DNA from: Chamaecyparis obtusa
Lineage: Eukaryota > Streptophyta > Pinopsida > Cupressales > Cupressaceae
Length of the DNA stretch: 64,000 nucleotides
Direction: 5' to 3'
NCBI GenBank assembly: GCA_027943335.1
Contig: BSBK01000524.1
Span: 248,001-312,000 of the forward strand
Made by a program: the position numbers and the translations under genes
In this document: piece by piece, positions 13,281 to 25,045 of the stretch
How the letters are laid out: each line of letters begins with the position of its first letter
Position numbering within the stretch: the stretch's first letter is position 1
Notes under the pieces: model-generated
The model's database searches: none
Told to the model about the DNA's origin: nothing
Seen by the model: only the letters and a program-made list of their open reading frames with translations

Positions 13281-13304
13281 GTTCCTTGGAAGAATCTTAA
13301 CAAC

Positions 13305-14350
13305 TTGAGGATGATCCTAATGGTAGCACCTAGTAGTATTAAAATTCAGACTTTGAATTCACTTGAGAACCTAGACAAATCCAATGTTCACATTCTTAAT
13401 TTGGAAGAAAAAATGAGAGAAGCTAATGGATTCATTCACAATTTAAAAGAGAAATTAAGGAAATCTAGAGATATGAGAAAAGGGTTTGTAGATAAGCTAT
13501 TAGAGAAAGGAAGTGACTCCACTTTTAAAAGTGAAAAACCTAAAGAATATGAACAGATTGTGAAAGGGAGAAACAACCTAAATAATTAAATGGAATCTAT
13601 GGCAATCAAGATCACTAAAGAAATTGAATCCAAGAAGACTCTTAAAGAATATTTAAAAGCTAAAACTAAAGAATGCTACAATCCAAATAATGAAGTTGGA
13701 CAATTGCATGTTTTTCTTGAAGAATCTAAACACAATGAGAAAGAACTAGCAAGATTTAATGAGATATTGAGAAGAGATCTAGCTAATGTTAGAGAAATTC
13801 AAGAAAAAATTAGATCTAGCTCTGTGAATCTTGATGAATAGATTGCAAGTCAAAGACCACATGGAGATAAGAATGTCTTAGGGTATGAACAAGGAGAATG
13901 TTCTAAAATTTCTGAATAAAAGATAGATAAGATTGAGAAACTTAAGGAGACACATTTGAAGAAAACAAATTGTCAAAAATTCAATGGAAAATGTTATACA
14001 TGCAAAAATCTTAGACATAGGGAAAAGGAATACTGGAGAAATTAAACTACTACACCTTTTTACATATATTGTTTCACATGTTGGAAATATGGACACATAT
14101 TTAAACAATGCAAATCTGGATCTAGACCCTATGCAAATGGAGGCAATCCTACATGATAAGAATGCAATAATTTTGGTCGTACTAAAATGAATTACAGATT
14201 GAGGACTAATCAAAATAATCAGATGTATTTGAATCAAATTTTTTTTTGTTACAATTATAATAATTATAGACACATAGCTAATAATTACAGATATAATGAT
14301 GTTAGAGTAAGAATGAATGGTTTTGGTAGACATGAACAGTGTAAGAAATA
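13305..14350 (+). pseudogene. gag-like remnant of element F with CCHC zinc knuckles
   Basis: The frame reads a long charged coiled coil (13305-13841, rich in Glu, Lys and Leu, broken by a stop at 13587) and then a cluster of nucleic-acid-binding knuckles. One knuckle is intact: Cys-X2-Cys-X4-His-X4-Cys (CFTCWKYGHIFKQC, 14070-14111). A preceding one has lost its last Cys (CYTC...H...Y) and a following one has lost its second and last Cys (CYNY...H...Y). Knuckles of this type bind the element's RNA for packaging. Several stops are present. The gag assignment rests on the knuckles and on the position just after the primer site. Confidence 0.6.
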
Positions 14351-16048
14351 ATAGAAAGGGTAAAGAAATTGATACAAATGAAGTAGGAAAGGAAATGAAT
14401 AATTGAGAAATAAAGGAACAAATTGATGCTTTTAGAAAGATCATACTAGCTTATGGTGCGGATCCCTCTTCATCAACAAATTAGGTCATAGGACCTAAAG
14501 GGGAGTATTATCAAAAAATCTTTTGGCACCTAGAGAATTAAAATAGTTTTGACTACGATTGAAGATGTAGTTAGAGATCAGTTTATGAAAGCTATTTTGA
14601 GAACTGTAAAAGATTTCATGATCATCTGGAGGACCAAAAGAAGATTTATAATTCACTGATGATAGAAACTTTTTGGAGAGTCAGTGTATGGATGAAATTT
14701 ATTAAGAAAGTCATATCAAATTTCAAGAGAAAAAGGAATTTGGAGAATTCATTTGACACTTTTCTCTCTAGATATCAAGTGTGAACCTGAGTAGAAAGAG
14801 ATCAAAACCCAATTTGAGCCACTGAATGAATCCACCTACAAACCATAAAAGGTATTTATTTTAGTAAAATATTGTCAAATTCATTAGTATAGTCATGGAT
14901 ACTCTATAGATTGTTAATGTTTTTAAGAATCCATGTTATGAATTCAAATTGCATCCGTATAAATCCATGGAGGATGATATTGAAGGTGCATTTTCTCATG
15001 TACATGTGTATATACATTTTAAGTTGGAAGATATTGTTGATTATGAGGTATTTAATTAGTACGAGTCTTTGTGTTCAAATGGAGAATTGAAGAATGAGTT
15101 TTAAAAGGTTAATCAGATTAACCTAGTGCACTATAAATATGTAGTCACTTTAAATGTTCCAGAATGGATAAAGATAGTTCTGAGTAGGATTCATGATTAG
15201 TTCTTTTAGTTGGGTGATCAACCGATGAAGATTAATAAGAAATTGATTCATAATGTAACCAGATTTAGTGCTACCAGAGAAGTACCGGTGCTAAAATTGA
15301 CTAAGAAGAAGGTTGTGGAATAGTTGACAAACTCATGATGGGATATAAGATCTATGAAAATAAATGACATCATTCAATCGGATGTAATGTTCACATCTAT
15401 GTTACTGGGCTACAAAGTCTATCAAAATAGTAGGATAAATCCCATACAACAACTATCATACATATTGCTTACCAGATGTTGATGGAGGATGTACAGTTTG
15501 ACATCTATCAAATCACGAGGATGAAGTTATTGGAGAACCTAGAGAAAATCAAAAGGGATAAGTCACAAATATTTAAGTATGGTTCCCTGATTGTGCATAT
15601 GTTTTTCTATTTGATGAATTTATTTCTGGGAGTCATGAATGTAGCTTGGTAGAAAGATATTCACGTGGCATTACAAATTTCTAATATGTACTAGAGTTAT
15701 AAGAAACATGAAATTGATACTCTAATCTCAGGACACTTCAAAATGTTTCAAAAAGAAAATGCATAAAAGATAGAGAATCTTGAAGAGTAGAGTGGAGAAA
15801 TATGTAGATTCAGTATGTTTCATGGTTGAGATAGATAAATACTATATGGAAGCAGTTATACCTAGGCATATGTGGATTCAATCGATGGTGTATGAGGTAA
15901 TACTAGAGTTAGTTGTGAAGTATGTGGAAGATATTCTCAAGATCCCTGTTGACTGAATACAAAGAGGTTTGGAACCTATATTGAGAAGTATCAAGAGGTT
16001 TAGTTTTCTTTAACAAAGAAGGAAAGGGAATAGAAGATTAAGAAGACT
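14351..16048 (+). pseudogene. degenerate coding region of element F
   Basis: Protein-like segments appear between many stops, for example VPVLKLTKKKVVEQL near 15280 and DIIQSDVMFTSMLLGYKVY near 15367. This suggests one long protein of unknown type that has decayed. I see no RT YxDD, integrase or protease motif. Confidence 0.4.
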
Positions 16049-16562
16049 ATGAATGAAGTAGCAGAAGAGAATGAAATTACTAAAGAGGAGATGGATGCAA
16101 TTAAAAATAATAAAGAGACACAAGATACATCAATTTATGTTGAGAAGGGGGCAAATCCTCCTTCACTTATTTCCATTCCGAGATCTACAAGGAGTTCTTT
16201 TAGAACATCTTCTACACCTCTTTTGAAGAATTCAACTTATTCACTGATGATATCTAGACCTAAGGTCAAGAGAACTCAATTAGAGCTGGTGAGTAGGAGG
16301 ATAAAACAAGAGGATTGTTCCTTAAAAGAAAGAGACAAGGAAGGTGATGGTGATTCCTCTACAAAATATGATTAGTGTAAGAAGAAGATGAGGAATGAAG
16401 GAGCCATTGCAAAAAGAATTGTAAAGGAGATACCTATGAGTGTAGGAAAATGTGAGAATGATGTTGATAAGATCTTGAAGAAATTTGTTAAGCATAGTAT
16501 TTTGGTTGAATTAAAGAAGTACTATCATGTATTTGATGAAGATGAGAGAAGGAGATTAGAAC
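16049..16562 (+). pseudogene. charged ORF of element F, interrupted by E1
   Basis: Open for 108 codons and then, after a short gap, for another stretch (16388 onward), rich in Lys, Glu, Arg and Ser. At 16562 the frame is cut by the LTR of E1. When E1 and one copy of AGAAC are removed, the frame runs on as ...RRRLEQGVITF into 50605 onward, showing that E1 landed inside this gene. Function unknown. Confidence 0.5.
16558..16562. repeat. target site duplication of E1, left copy
   Basis: AGAAC directly precedes the LTR terminal TGTACA and is repeated exactly after the other LTR at 50600. Confidence 0.9.
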
Positions 16563-17497
16563 TGTACACACTAAATAGTGCACTTTTGTAAGTCATTACT
16601 TCTAAGGGAATCCATGAATGGGAAACCTTGAGAAAGAAACCTAGAGCTCCCTAGGCATGGAATCAAAAGGATGTTGATGGTGCTCTCAGCTAGAGCTATT
16701 GAAGCATGAAACCTTGCTAGTAAACCACACAATGGGAGATTCAAAGAGACAAGGGCAAGAATGCCAATATCCTCAAGAATCAACAATGGAGATGCAATGA
16801 AACTACACTAATAATGAAGATGCAAGCTAAGCTATGAAAGGAAAGTATTGCAAATCCTTGCTAACTAATCTATGTGAGCTAATCTAAAACATAAAGGAAA
16901 CTAAGCTAGATGCCATGAAAGCTAAGCTAAGAATGCAAGAATGAAAGCTAAATGCATGAAGATCTCCAAAGCTCCAAAGTCTCCAAGAAATCCTGTAGCA
17001 TAAGATTAGTATTCAAAGTTGGGATCCTAGAATGAGAAAAGTGCTCTCCTTTTAAAGGAATTGAAAAGGAATGGACCATTGAGATTAAGAGGCAAAAGAT
17101 GTAATCAAGGGTGGAGCTTGAAAGAGGATCAATCCATGTGCACAAATATCCTCCAATGAGAAAATAAGAGTTGACTTTTGTGTCCATATGAGACAAAAAG
17201 TTCTTTTCTTCTTTTTATAAAATAAGAATAATGCTTTATTTGTGCAACTTAGGATAAGAGGAAAAGTGGGGGCTTTTTATTTAATAAAATGGGAGGAAAT
17301 TCCTTTTAAATAAATAAAGACTTTAGGATAAAATGGTTAGCCCATTAGAAAATAATTGAATAAATGATAAAAATAGGATTTGATCAAGGAAATTGATATA
17401 ATTGAAAAATGTTGATTTTTGAAAATATTGATTCAGGGATTTGATAAATTGCTGAATAGGGGCCCAAAGTCTAGGTGACCATTTTAGCATGCATACA
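16563..17497 (-). repeat. 3' LTR of E1
   Basis: Nearly identical to 49665-50599 and exactly the same length. A third, inverted and truncated copy lies at 43684-44573. The minus-strand orientation follows from the purine tract on its right side and from the primer site beside the other E1 LTR. A 71-codon frame on the element's sense strand (16571-16786) is open here and in the other LTR. Confidence 0.92.
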
Positions 17498-17518
17498 TTT
17501 GCCCCTCTTTGACTAATG
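17498..17518 (-). other. polypurine tract of E1
   Basis: On the minus strand AGTCAAAGAGGGGCAAA runs up to the LTR start TGTATGC. The same tract precedes the E2 LTR at 43667-43683. It serves as primer for plus-strand DNA synthesis. Confidence 0.75.
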
Positions 17519-18232
17519 TGAGATCAATTTGGGATCACATGTAGTCAAAGAATGGAATTGAAATGTGAGATCGCTTTGGGATCACAAAACAACCCAGACG
17601 TGTGTTCGATGGATGGGAACACATCAGGACAAAGATAAGCATAATCTGACAAAGATAAGCTGAAAGACAAGACCAACACACCTATAAATAGGAGAGTGTC
17701 AAGTCTTGAATAAGAGATAAGAATCTCAAGGTTCAATTGATAAAGCTAAATCAAGGATTGAAGCTGATAGGTATTGCCCCCTTGGAATTGAAATCGAAAT
17801 CAGGTAGAGGAGAACTAAAAAATGATCAAGTCACTAAACATCACAATCAAAGATGAAAGATGATAGGATAACCATCAAGTAGTGAAGATATGCCCCAGGT
17901 TGACTAGGTTTGACTGGGAAAGATATAGATTAAGGATGAAGTCAAACCTCAAAGAGATGAAGCAGATGAAAATGAATGAAAGACTAGAAGGTTGAAAGAG
18001 ATGGGGATGAAGAAATGAAGATGCCCTAGCGAAGATCAAAGGATTAGGCCTCAAATGGTCAGCCAACTGCGTAGAAGAAGGAGAAATTTTGAAATGCAAT
18101 TTTGACTATCAAGATGAACTCAGATTTTGATTTCGATCCTGAAAATGGATCCAGGACGTCCAAATTAGCTAGGGGTGCAATTTTCACTCAATTCTAAAAT
18201 GTTCTGAAAATTAGGTTAAAAAGTCAAAATGC
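17519..18232. other. E1 3' region upstream of the antisense PMD gene
   Basis: Homologous to 42950-43662 in E2. It probably holds the regulatory sequence of the PMD gene that reads away from the LTR. Short frames here (for example 17545-17736, minus) are partly conserved in E2 but have no recognised domain. Confidence 0.4.
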
Positions 18233-18240
18233 TATAAAAG
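18233..18240 (+). promoter_or_regulatory. TATA box of the PMD gene in E1
   Basis: TATAAAAG lies 73 bases before the PMD start codon and is conserved at the same place in E2 (42942-42949, opposite strand). This suggests that the captured gene kept its own promoter. Confidence 0.65.
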
Positions 18241-18313
18241 GGGGTAAAAAGGTCATTTAAAAAATCATTTGCTTTATTGTGATTTGAGAATTTTGAGAGC
18301 TTAGAGAGAGAAA

Positions 18314-20723
18314 ATGGCCCAGCAAGTAGTGATTCAGATTCACAAGCATTTATTTGAGCACACCCGGTTGCATAACCGGCCTCCTCAATATGGTGCCCCG
18401 GTATGTTTTCAAAAAAACTCACCCTTTTTAGTCATTAATAAGCATTTATATCATTTTAAAACACATTTTTAGTGATTTTAAAATATTTCAAATTTCACTC
18501 ATACGAAAGTTTGTGCGATAGTTATTAAGTATCGCACCCTTTGAGAGTATTTGTCGTGCGATAATTCATGGGTCAACATAGTATCACACTAATGTTGAAT
18601 CCAGTATCACACGATACTGGATGAAACATCGTGTGATACTATGCAAATTATTGCATTCAAAGATATTATCAAACAATTACTGAGGAAAATATCGCATGAT
18701 ATTTTATCAGAAAATAGTATCACACTAGTGTAAGAAATATGACATGTTTTTAAATTTTGAGCATTATGACATGGGTCAAGACAATGTTTGCTTTTAAAAT
18801 GTTTTGTACTGATTTTATACATCCATCATGATATGTTTTGACATTTGGTTTGGGGTTATGGCTTGTAGGAGAACTTTTCAGTGCTCCTCATTAGAGCACT
18901 GAGAGTGACAGGGTTACGGTGTGTCTGAGATCTTGATGATCCGGGATGGGCAGACTTGGGGGAGATGGACTTTGGGTACCTACTGTAGATGCCCCATATT
19001 CAAGAATATCATGGGTTATTGACAGCATTGGCTTAGAGGTGGCACAATGAGCATAACACCTTTCACCTACCAACTGGAGAGGCCACGATTACCTTGGAGG
19101 ATGTCTATCAGATCCTTCAAGTGCCTAGCCATAGAGATCCAGTGAGTATAATCATGTTTATAGATGTTCATAGATGTAAAGTTTCCATATGATAGAAACT
19201 AAAATTATTGTTTGTTGGCACAGGTATACTATGATCAGTATCTAACCAAGTGACGATAGGTCATGTAGGACATGTTCTAGGATGTGACCTTTGTTGATAG
19301 ACACCTCAGCTAGGATCGACTAATGGAGGAGTTTGGTAGAGATTTTCCAGTTCCATGTATAGTGTGCTCTATAGTAGCATAGGCACTAATTACTAATAGG
19401 AGCCAGAGAGGGTTCCCATTGGGCTGGGGTAGGTTGGTTGCAGATCTTATAGCACACCCACAACAGATGGCATGGGGCCTAGTCATCCTAGTTGACATAT
19501 ACCATGAGCTCCATGAGATTGTCTATAGGGAGAGCAGGACATGGGCATGCAATGCAATGTTAGCACAGGTATGGGCATGGGAGCACATCGTCATTGTGCA
19601 CCCACATGTGTAGATGAGGGAATGAAGATGCCCCTATATCTATAGATACACAAGATTCCTATCAAAATCACATAGCAGGGATGTGACATATTACCACAGG
19701 TTACTGGATGAGCTCACATCATTTCAGTGGAGACCATACAGGGCTTGTGAGTAGTGGGGTGATTGGGAGTGGGAGTTAGGATACATGTTATGCAACCAGC
19801 CACTAGTAGGTCGGCACTCTAAGATAGTAGAGTGCTTCATGATCACTTAGGTTTGGAGACAATTTGGGTGACAATAGAGGGTGCCCACATAGACCACTAC
19901 ATATGCCTGAGCTAGGGATGAGGAGGGACAGGGATGGCTACTAATGCTCAACTACCAGCAGGTAGTGTAGGATACCACAGCTATACATAGGGAGCCATGG
20001 GACTATCTCTTGGATATGGTGGATGCAAGTGTAGATGCGGCCTATAGGGCAGAGTGGTGAACATTTCCATTCCCTTAGTTTACTGTACCTGATGCACAAT
20101 CAGTAGCACATGGTGATGATGTGGATGACAGAGATGGAGGGGACGGGGGAGAAGGAGGGAGAGTTAGAGAGAGAGGACATGGATCCTGATGAAGGGGCCA
20201 AAAATGGTCATAGAGATAGGGTTCTGAGGATGAGGGGGATGACATGGTGAGGCCAGCTCACTGATGGGTGCATGTAGGGAAGGATCAGCCTGTAGGGGAA
20301 GGAGGAGAGGATCTCAAGGTGAGGATCTAGGTTTTAGAGATGGAGATGCAATAGCTATGGATTAATATATTCATGAGAGACTAGCACCTGACTGATCTAC
20401 GAGCTGAGATAGATTGGTGGGAGAGAGAAGCTTAGGAAGATGTAGTAGAGATCTGGTGAGAGGCAGCACGAGCTACTTATTATCATGGACTCTACATATA
20501 GGTTGTACTTGAGGGATAGAGAGTGCCACTCTACTCTCAGAGGGTAGGCATGTCAGACATGGTACCTAACAGGGAAGAAGCACCACGTCCACCACCACCA
20601 TGTGATGGGGAGGGTCAGACTTAGGTCTAGGTGGTAGATGTATAGAGACATACCCTGGGACATTATCCAAATTTTGGATCCCACATTGTATTTTGTATCA
20701 TGAAATTCATCATATATATATGA
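18314..20723 (+). pseudogene. plant mobile domain (PMD) gene, antisense within E1
   Basis: The start ATG (MAQQVVIQIHKHLF) opens a 29-codon exon 1 (18314-18400) that ends at GTATGT. Intron 1 ends at CTTGTAG and exon 2 (18869-19141, 91 codons) carries the PMD hallmark THTFHLPTGE-like segment (here EHNTFHLPTGEATITLEDVY) followed by VPSHRDP. A second intron (donor GTGAGTATA, acceptor TTGGCACAG) leads to exon 3 (19224 onward) with GFPLGWGRLVADLIAHPQQ, an acidic-Gly tail and a Pro run, ending at 20721-20723. All splices fall between codons. Stops (mostly TAG for CAG and TGA for CGA) break it. PMD proteins such as Arabidopsis MAIN and MAIL1 are nuclear and are needed for transposon silencing and genome stability. 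E2 has the same gene at 40479-42868. Confidence 0.82.
18513..18740. repeat. GTGCGATA/TATCGCAC motif cluster in PMD intron 1 of E1
   Basis: GTGCGATA (18513) and TATCGCAC (18530) form perfect 8-base inverted arms with a 9-base spacer. Another GTGCGATA is at 18556, CCAGTATCACACGATACTGG (18601) is a second perfect hairpin, and further one-base variants such as TATCACAC and GTGTGATA follow. The same cluster in E2 (42440-42680) has many exact copies. Confidence 0.7.
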
Positions 20724-22260
20724 GATTACTAGATTTTTGATATATCTTGTGTACTTGTCCCACTTGTGATGGATGTTTTAGTTTTATATTGTCTTGTGAT
20801 ATTGCTCAAAATGTATGATATATATGCTCATGTATAATCTCTCTTATAAATGTATGTTTAGTTCTCATGTTTATAATATAGACTCATGTTTCTGAAAATG
20901 ATCTCTTTAGGATATGGATATGATGATAAGATTAACCCCTTGTGATAACAGGAATAGGATGTGATGAAAAAGACAAAGAGTGAAAGACATGATCGAGAAG
21001 GCAAAAGGTGAGTGCAGTTGACCGATAAGTCCATGAAAGATGAAAGGAGAGCTCTCTCCATATGCAAGATGCAAAACTAACTAACATGAACCTAAAAATG
21101 CAAGCTACTATGAAAAGTGGTTTACTTGCAAGGTCACAAAGCTTTTAGACTCTAATCTTCATCATCGAGTGTTATTGGTAGTGTCGCAAGATCATACAAT
21201 ACACACTAGTATAACCATGTGAATCTAAATATGATCTATATCAGATAGATATGTGGGAATCCCACCTAGGCACCAAAGACATGTAAGTGAAGATGAATAG
21301 TGCAGTGAGATTTCCTAAGTTTAATATGGCAATATTATACTCGCATCGAGACACAAGGAAAGTCAAGATGGCTATAAGTATACACTTGTGAAAATAGTCA
21401 AGGATAATACCTTGTAGATCCTAGTGCCAAGTGGAACAAGCATGAATGCTCATGAGAGTAAGGATCAACAAAATATACCCATAGGCAAAAAGGGAAATAA
21501 AACATTTCCTCGTGCCCCCAGTCTTCTAGTTGCGCATCATCAAAAACTATTAGGGAGAGAAAACTCATCATAGAAATCATCATAGACAACACACAAAGAA
21601 AATAAAGTCAAATAGGTCTCAGCAAGTTGAGTGTTTAAGTGCGTGTGTGTAGGTCATAGAGTCAAACTTTGAGTATCACATCTGCCAGTGAGAGATATCA
21701 TATTATGCTAGATTGCGGGTAGGATATCTGATAAGTGTTGAGAAACACTTGACACTAGGGTAGTGTTGAAAAAAAAAATTGGGGTGGTGTTGAAAAACAC
21801 CATTTGAAAGATGTCTTAAAGACCAACACATCCTAGAGACCAAAGCCAACACAGTTATGCCCCCCTAGATAAAGACAAAGACCAATTTCAAACCAAGGCA
21901 ACAAGGTCAAGGCATGATGGAAAAAAAGGCTAAGTGTTGAGGATGAGTGCTAAGAAACAAGGGTGCAAAGGCCTCAAGTAGCACCTATTTCTAGGTTTTC
22001 ACCACTTGGAGATTTTTTTTATTTTTTCAATTTTTTTGTTTTTTTGCTACCAAGGCGCCTGTTTCCAAGTTTTCACCAAGGCACTTTTTCTATTTTTTTT
22101 GAATTTTTTTGCATTTTTTTATTTTTTTGTATTTTTTTAAAGACTTTATATGCTTTTTAGGATTTTTTCAGCATCATATATAATTTTTTTTGGAATTTTT
22201 TCAAGATCAATAAATATGTACAAAGGATGCCCTCAGACAGAATGGGCATCAAACTCCCAA
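20724..22260 (-). other. E1 region between the lost pol end and the PMD gene
   Basis: Homologous to 38950-40478 in E2. It contains T-rich tracts and two copies of a GTTTTCACCA-type motif (21981-22009 and 22051-22084, see findings). A 69-codon sense-strand frame (20858-21067) is listed separately. The match with E2 reaches GCATCCTTTGTAC, just after where pol ends in E2. Confidence 0.55.
20858..21067 (-). CDS. 69-aa sense-strand ORF, conserved in E1 and E2
   Basis: This starts MHMERALLSSFMDL and ends SLYYKHEN. It has the same length, start and stop as the E2 frame at 40137-40346, with about 10 replacements in 69 residues. The middle (SCLSLFVFFITS) is hydrophobic enough to be a membrane segment. 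It lies downstream of pol in the direction of the element's transcript. No family was recognised, and conservation may simply reflect the recent common origin of the two copies. Confidence 0.3.
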   Translation of the reverse strand: MHMERALLSSFMDLSVNCTHLLPSRSCLSLFVFFITSYSCYHKGLILSSYPYPKEIIFRNMSLYYKHEN

Positions 22261-22560
22261 GCAAGATCACATCATGTAGTCCCAATGTCTAGTAAGGTGG
22301 AGAACAAGAGGGATTAGCAAGCTGGTGGAGGAGATGGAAGACAAGAGAATGAAGGAGAATGAAGGGAAGAAATCCTCAAGGGTGAACTCCTCAAGAGTAC
22401 CCAAGTTAGGGGAAAATTGTCATGTAAAGCACATTTGGACAAGCAATGAAAGGCTAGCATAGGATAAGTCACAAAAGCGTAATTCAAAAGAAGGAAAGGA
22501 TGCAGTCCATAGAAGTAGACATGTCAAGAGGCTTCATATCATCCCATTTTACTCTATTTT
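22261..22560 (-). other. E1-specific segment next to the E2 junction
   Basis: I found no match to this in E2. It carries no open frame of note and is cut at 22560 by the first base of E2. Confidence 0.4.
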
Positions 22561-22582
22561 ATTTTTGGTGCCCACTGTGGGG
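22561..22582 (+). other. primer binding site of E2
   Basis: TTTTTGGTGCCCACTGTGGG matches TTTTTGGCGCCACCATGGGG of E1 (49664 leftward, minus strand), where it directly follows the LTR. The TGGCGCC core is common in plant gypsy elements. Here no LTR precedes it. Confidence 0.75.
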
Positions 22583-22679
22583 TAGAACACTCATGTTTTG
22601 TCCTTTTTTATGCATTTTCATCATTTTTTCATCATCATTTTAGCTTGTTGTTTTGGCTCTTTGTTTTTCTGATAGAATT

Positions 22680-22890
22680 ATCATGTGATAGTTTTCCAGT
22701 GTCATACAATAGTTTCTTGTATACTAGTGTGATGCTTTACCAGTTAAAGTATCGTGCGCCTTTGCAGATTTTGTTGCACTATTGTTTTGTTCTCTGTCGC
22801 ATGTAGGTATTACGAACTATCACATAGAGATAAAGTATCACAGTAGTATACAACAAAGTATCGCACAATCCTTCCTTTGATAGAAATATC
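22680..22890. repeat. GTGCGATA-type motif cluster, start of E2 leader
   Basis: It contains variants such as ATGTGATAG, GTGTGATGC, TATCGTGCGCC, TATCACAGTAG and the exact TATCGCAC at about 22859. It corresponds to the E1 cluster at 49340-49560. Confidence 0.6.
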
Positions 22891-23199
22891 ACCCAGGCCT
22901 AGCATTGAGTAATTTTTGACATTTCTTTGCAAGATTTGATCTATTTGATTTGGATTTTTGATTTGCTGTGGTAGAATAGAGTTTGATTTGCAGATTTTAT
23001 TTGGTTTTGATGTGCTAACCCTTGTAGGGCTAACAAGTGGTGCTTGTAGGTGTGTCCTCATTTCTTGAATATTTTCTTAAAAGAACGCATGTCAAAGCTC
23101 CAAATGCATAAGGGCTACTAATCCTTTTTGCAGGGCTACCCAAAAGCATAAAAACAATCAAGTGTTTGCTAATTTATTTCATTTCAAGTGCGGCATATA

Positions 23200-23418
23200 C
23201 TAGTTGTTTCTTTCATAGGCACTTAATATCTTGTTGTAGGAGTCTTTGGGTGGTAGGAGAGTATGCTCTTTACCCTTGTGGTGAAACATAAATCTTGACC
23301 CATCTTTAGATTTTGAAGGCAAGAGGGTAATTGAGCCTTTTCTTGGTGTGTTTGGGAGAAGTTTTTGAGCTAGGAGAGTATGCTCTTCACCCTTGAGGTG
23401 AACTAGAAATCTTAACAC
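23200..23418 (-). CDS. 72-aa antisense leader ORF, E2 copy
   Basis: This is open in both E1 (48810-49028, plus) and E2, with the same length and about 10 replacements. It contains an internal repeat: FLVHLKGEEHTLLAQ near the start and FMFHHKGKEHTLLPP later, produced by an imperfect tandem DNA repeat. There is no known family. It may be an open frame by chance in a repeated leader sequence. Confidence 0.25.
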   Translation of the reverse strand: MLRFLVHLKGEEHTLLAQKLLPNTPRKGSITLLPSKSKDGSRFMFHHKGKEHTLLPPKDSYNKILSAYERNN

Positions 23419-24309
23419 TCAAAGGTTGATCCACTCTTTGTTTAGTTTTAGGATCCTTTAGTAGGCCTTCTCTTGAGCATTCAAGAGGAATGACCCAAGT
23501 GGGGACAAGCTTTTCACCAGCTATTTTGACCCATTATAAACTCAAGGCTACCAATGACACAAAACCTTGGTAGACGTTGTACTTGGCTTTGCTTGATGTG
23601 AGTACTTAAGAGATTGTGACCATGAGGAAAATGTTGAGCAAGAATGCTTAAGGTACTCTTGTGGCCATGAGGTTTGTTACTTTCTACAAGGTAAGGAGTC
23701 CCTTTGGGGAGCAAGAGGGGTATTACGAATAGAAGCTCTTACTAAGAACCATAGATAGAAGCCACTCTATTTTTCCACTTAGTTTGTTGGTGCAAGGATT
23801 GATCCTAGTGGATGAACTCGGATCACTCCAAGATTACTCACCATCTGTGTTCCTTTGGTTGCATCATTGGCACTTCTACGACAAAGCCAATATCTATTGT
23901 GGGTAGCCACTTTGTGTGAGGCAATGGAGCATCAAGTGTTGGCCAAGTTGTTAAGTATTAAGCCATTGTCTTTTTAGGCTAGTACGTGCTTGAAGTGTTC
24001 TCGCTATGATCTACCTGTGTAAACATTCTCAAACATTCAAACATCACAGTAGCATTCATAGGATTTTATTGCTTTGATATCACAATTGCTTGTCTTGGCA
24101 AGGTTGCTTTTGCCCTTGTGCAAGTGTTTTATGACATGTTTGATCACCTACTATTTGCAAACTTGTTTGATTACTGCTAGTACTATGTTTGAAATCAAAA
24201 AATCCAACCCTCAGATTGAAACTTTGACCAAATTGCCTTTAAAAATAGAAATTTTTGCACTCATTGGTCAAGAGTCATACGATCCTAAAACATCATCACA
24301 CACTGTACT

Positions 24310-24480
24310 GAGATTTATCATGCGATAGTTCGTTATTGAAAAAATATCGCACTGCTTGCCTAAAAAGTATCGCACAGGCTGCTTGGAAACTGTCGCACTG
24401 CTTAGTGCGAAATATCATCTGGAAAGATTTTATCGTACTGTTTGCCTGGAAACTATCACACAGAGTCTTTTTGTTGTCTG
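24310..24480. repeat. GTGCGATA-type motif cluster, end of E2 leader
   Basis: It holds TATCGCACTGC, TATCGCACAGG, GTCGCACTGC and TAGTGCGAAATATC, with decayed forms such as TATCACACAG. They are spaced about 20-30 bases apart, with a partly repeated context (GCTTGGAAACT/GCCTGGAAACT). It corresponds to the E1 cluster at 47810-47960. Confidence 0.65.
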
Positions 24481-25045
24481 CCTAGTTTATGCCATTTTTC
24501 AACCTTTCCTTAGTTGACAAGATTTTAGTAGGTGACTTACTCTACCACTGGAAACTTGTTTGTACCCTAAGTTCCTATGCTTAGACCCCTTGAATTAGTA
24601 TTCTTCAATTTTACAAAGTAATATTTCTTGTCATTGATAAGTTAGGAATTATCCTTGTTGAAAAAGCACACCTTTAGATTCTTTGGTAACACACTTGGAG
24701 AGTTTCAGTACTCTTTTGTCCAATTCACTTCCATAAAAATTCAATTTCAATTTCAAATATATTTGGTTAAATCCATCCTCCTGGTCCATATGTGTTAGGA
24801 TACTTATCCTTTTATTATACACCTCTGTGGCAATGTTGGTTTACACCTTTTGCAGCTTTCTATCTCACCATCTCATTTTGGACAATTGAACACTTTTACT
24901 ATCCTAGTTTGGTATTGACATTTTGTAGGGTCATCTTATCACCAAGGGTCTTTTTTCTTTCATGTCGGTTACGACAAGGTACCAAGTTAGTCAAGAAAAA
25001 TGACCTCAAGTTGTCTTTGAATAGTTACCCTTAGTCCAAACTCAT

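Larger units (their letters stand above)
22583..25045 (+). other. leader region of E2
   Basis: The first ~1.9 kb (to about 24485) matches the E1 leader at 47796-49645 in inverse orientation. Beyond that the two elements diverge, at the point where their different coding parts begin. It contains two clusters of the GTGCGATA motif and an antisense 72-codon frame, both listed separately. It has no gag frame. Confidence 0.65.

Noticed and set aside
18216..18422. 68-codon minus frame, also seen at 42760-42966 on the plus strand
   Set aside because: It is the reverse strand of PMD exon 1 and its flanks; its apparent conservation comes from the PMD gene.
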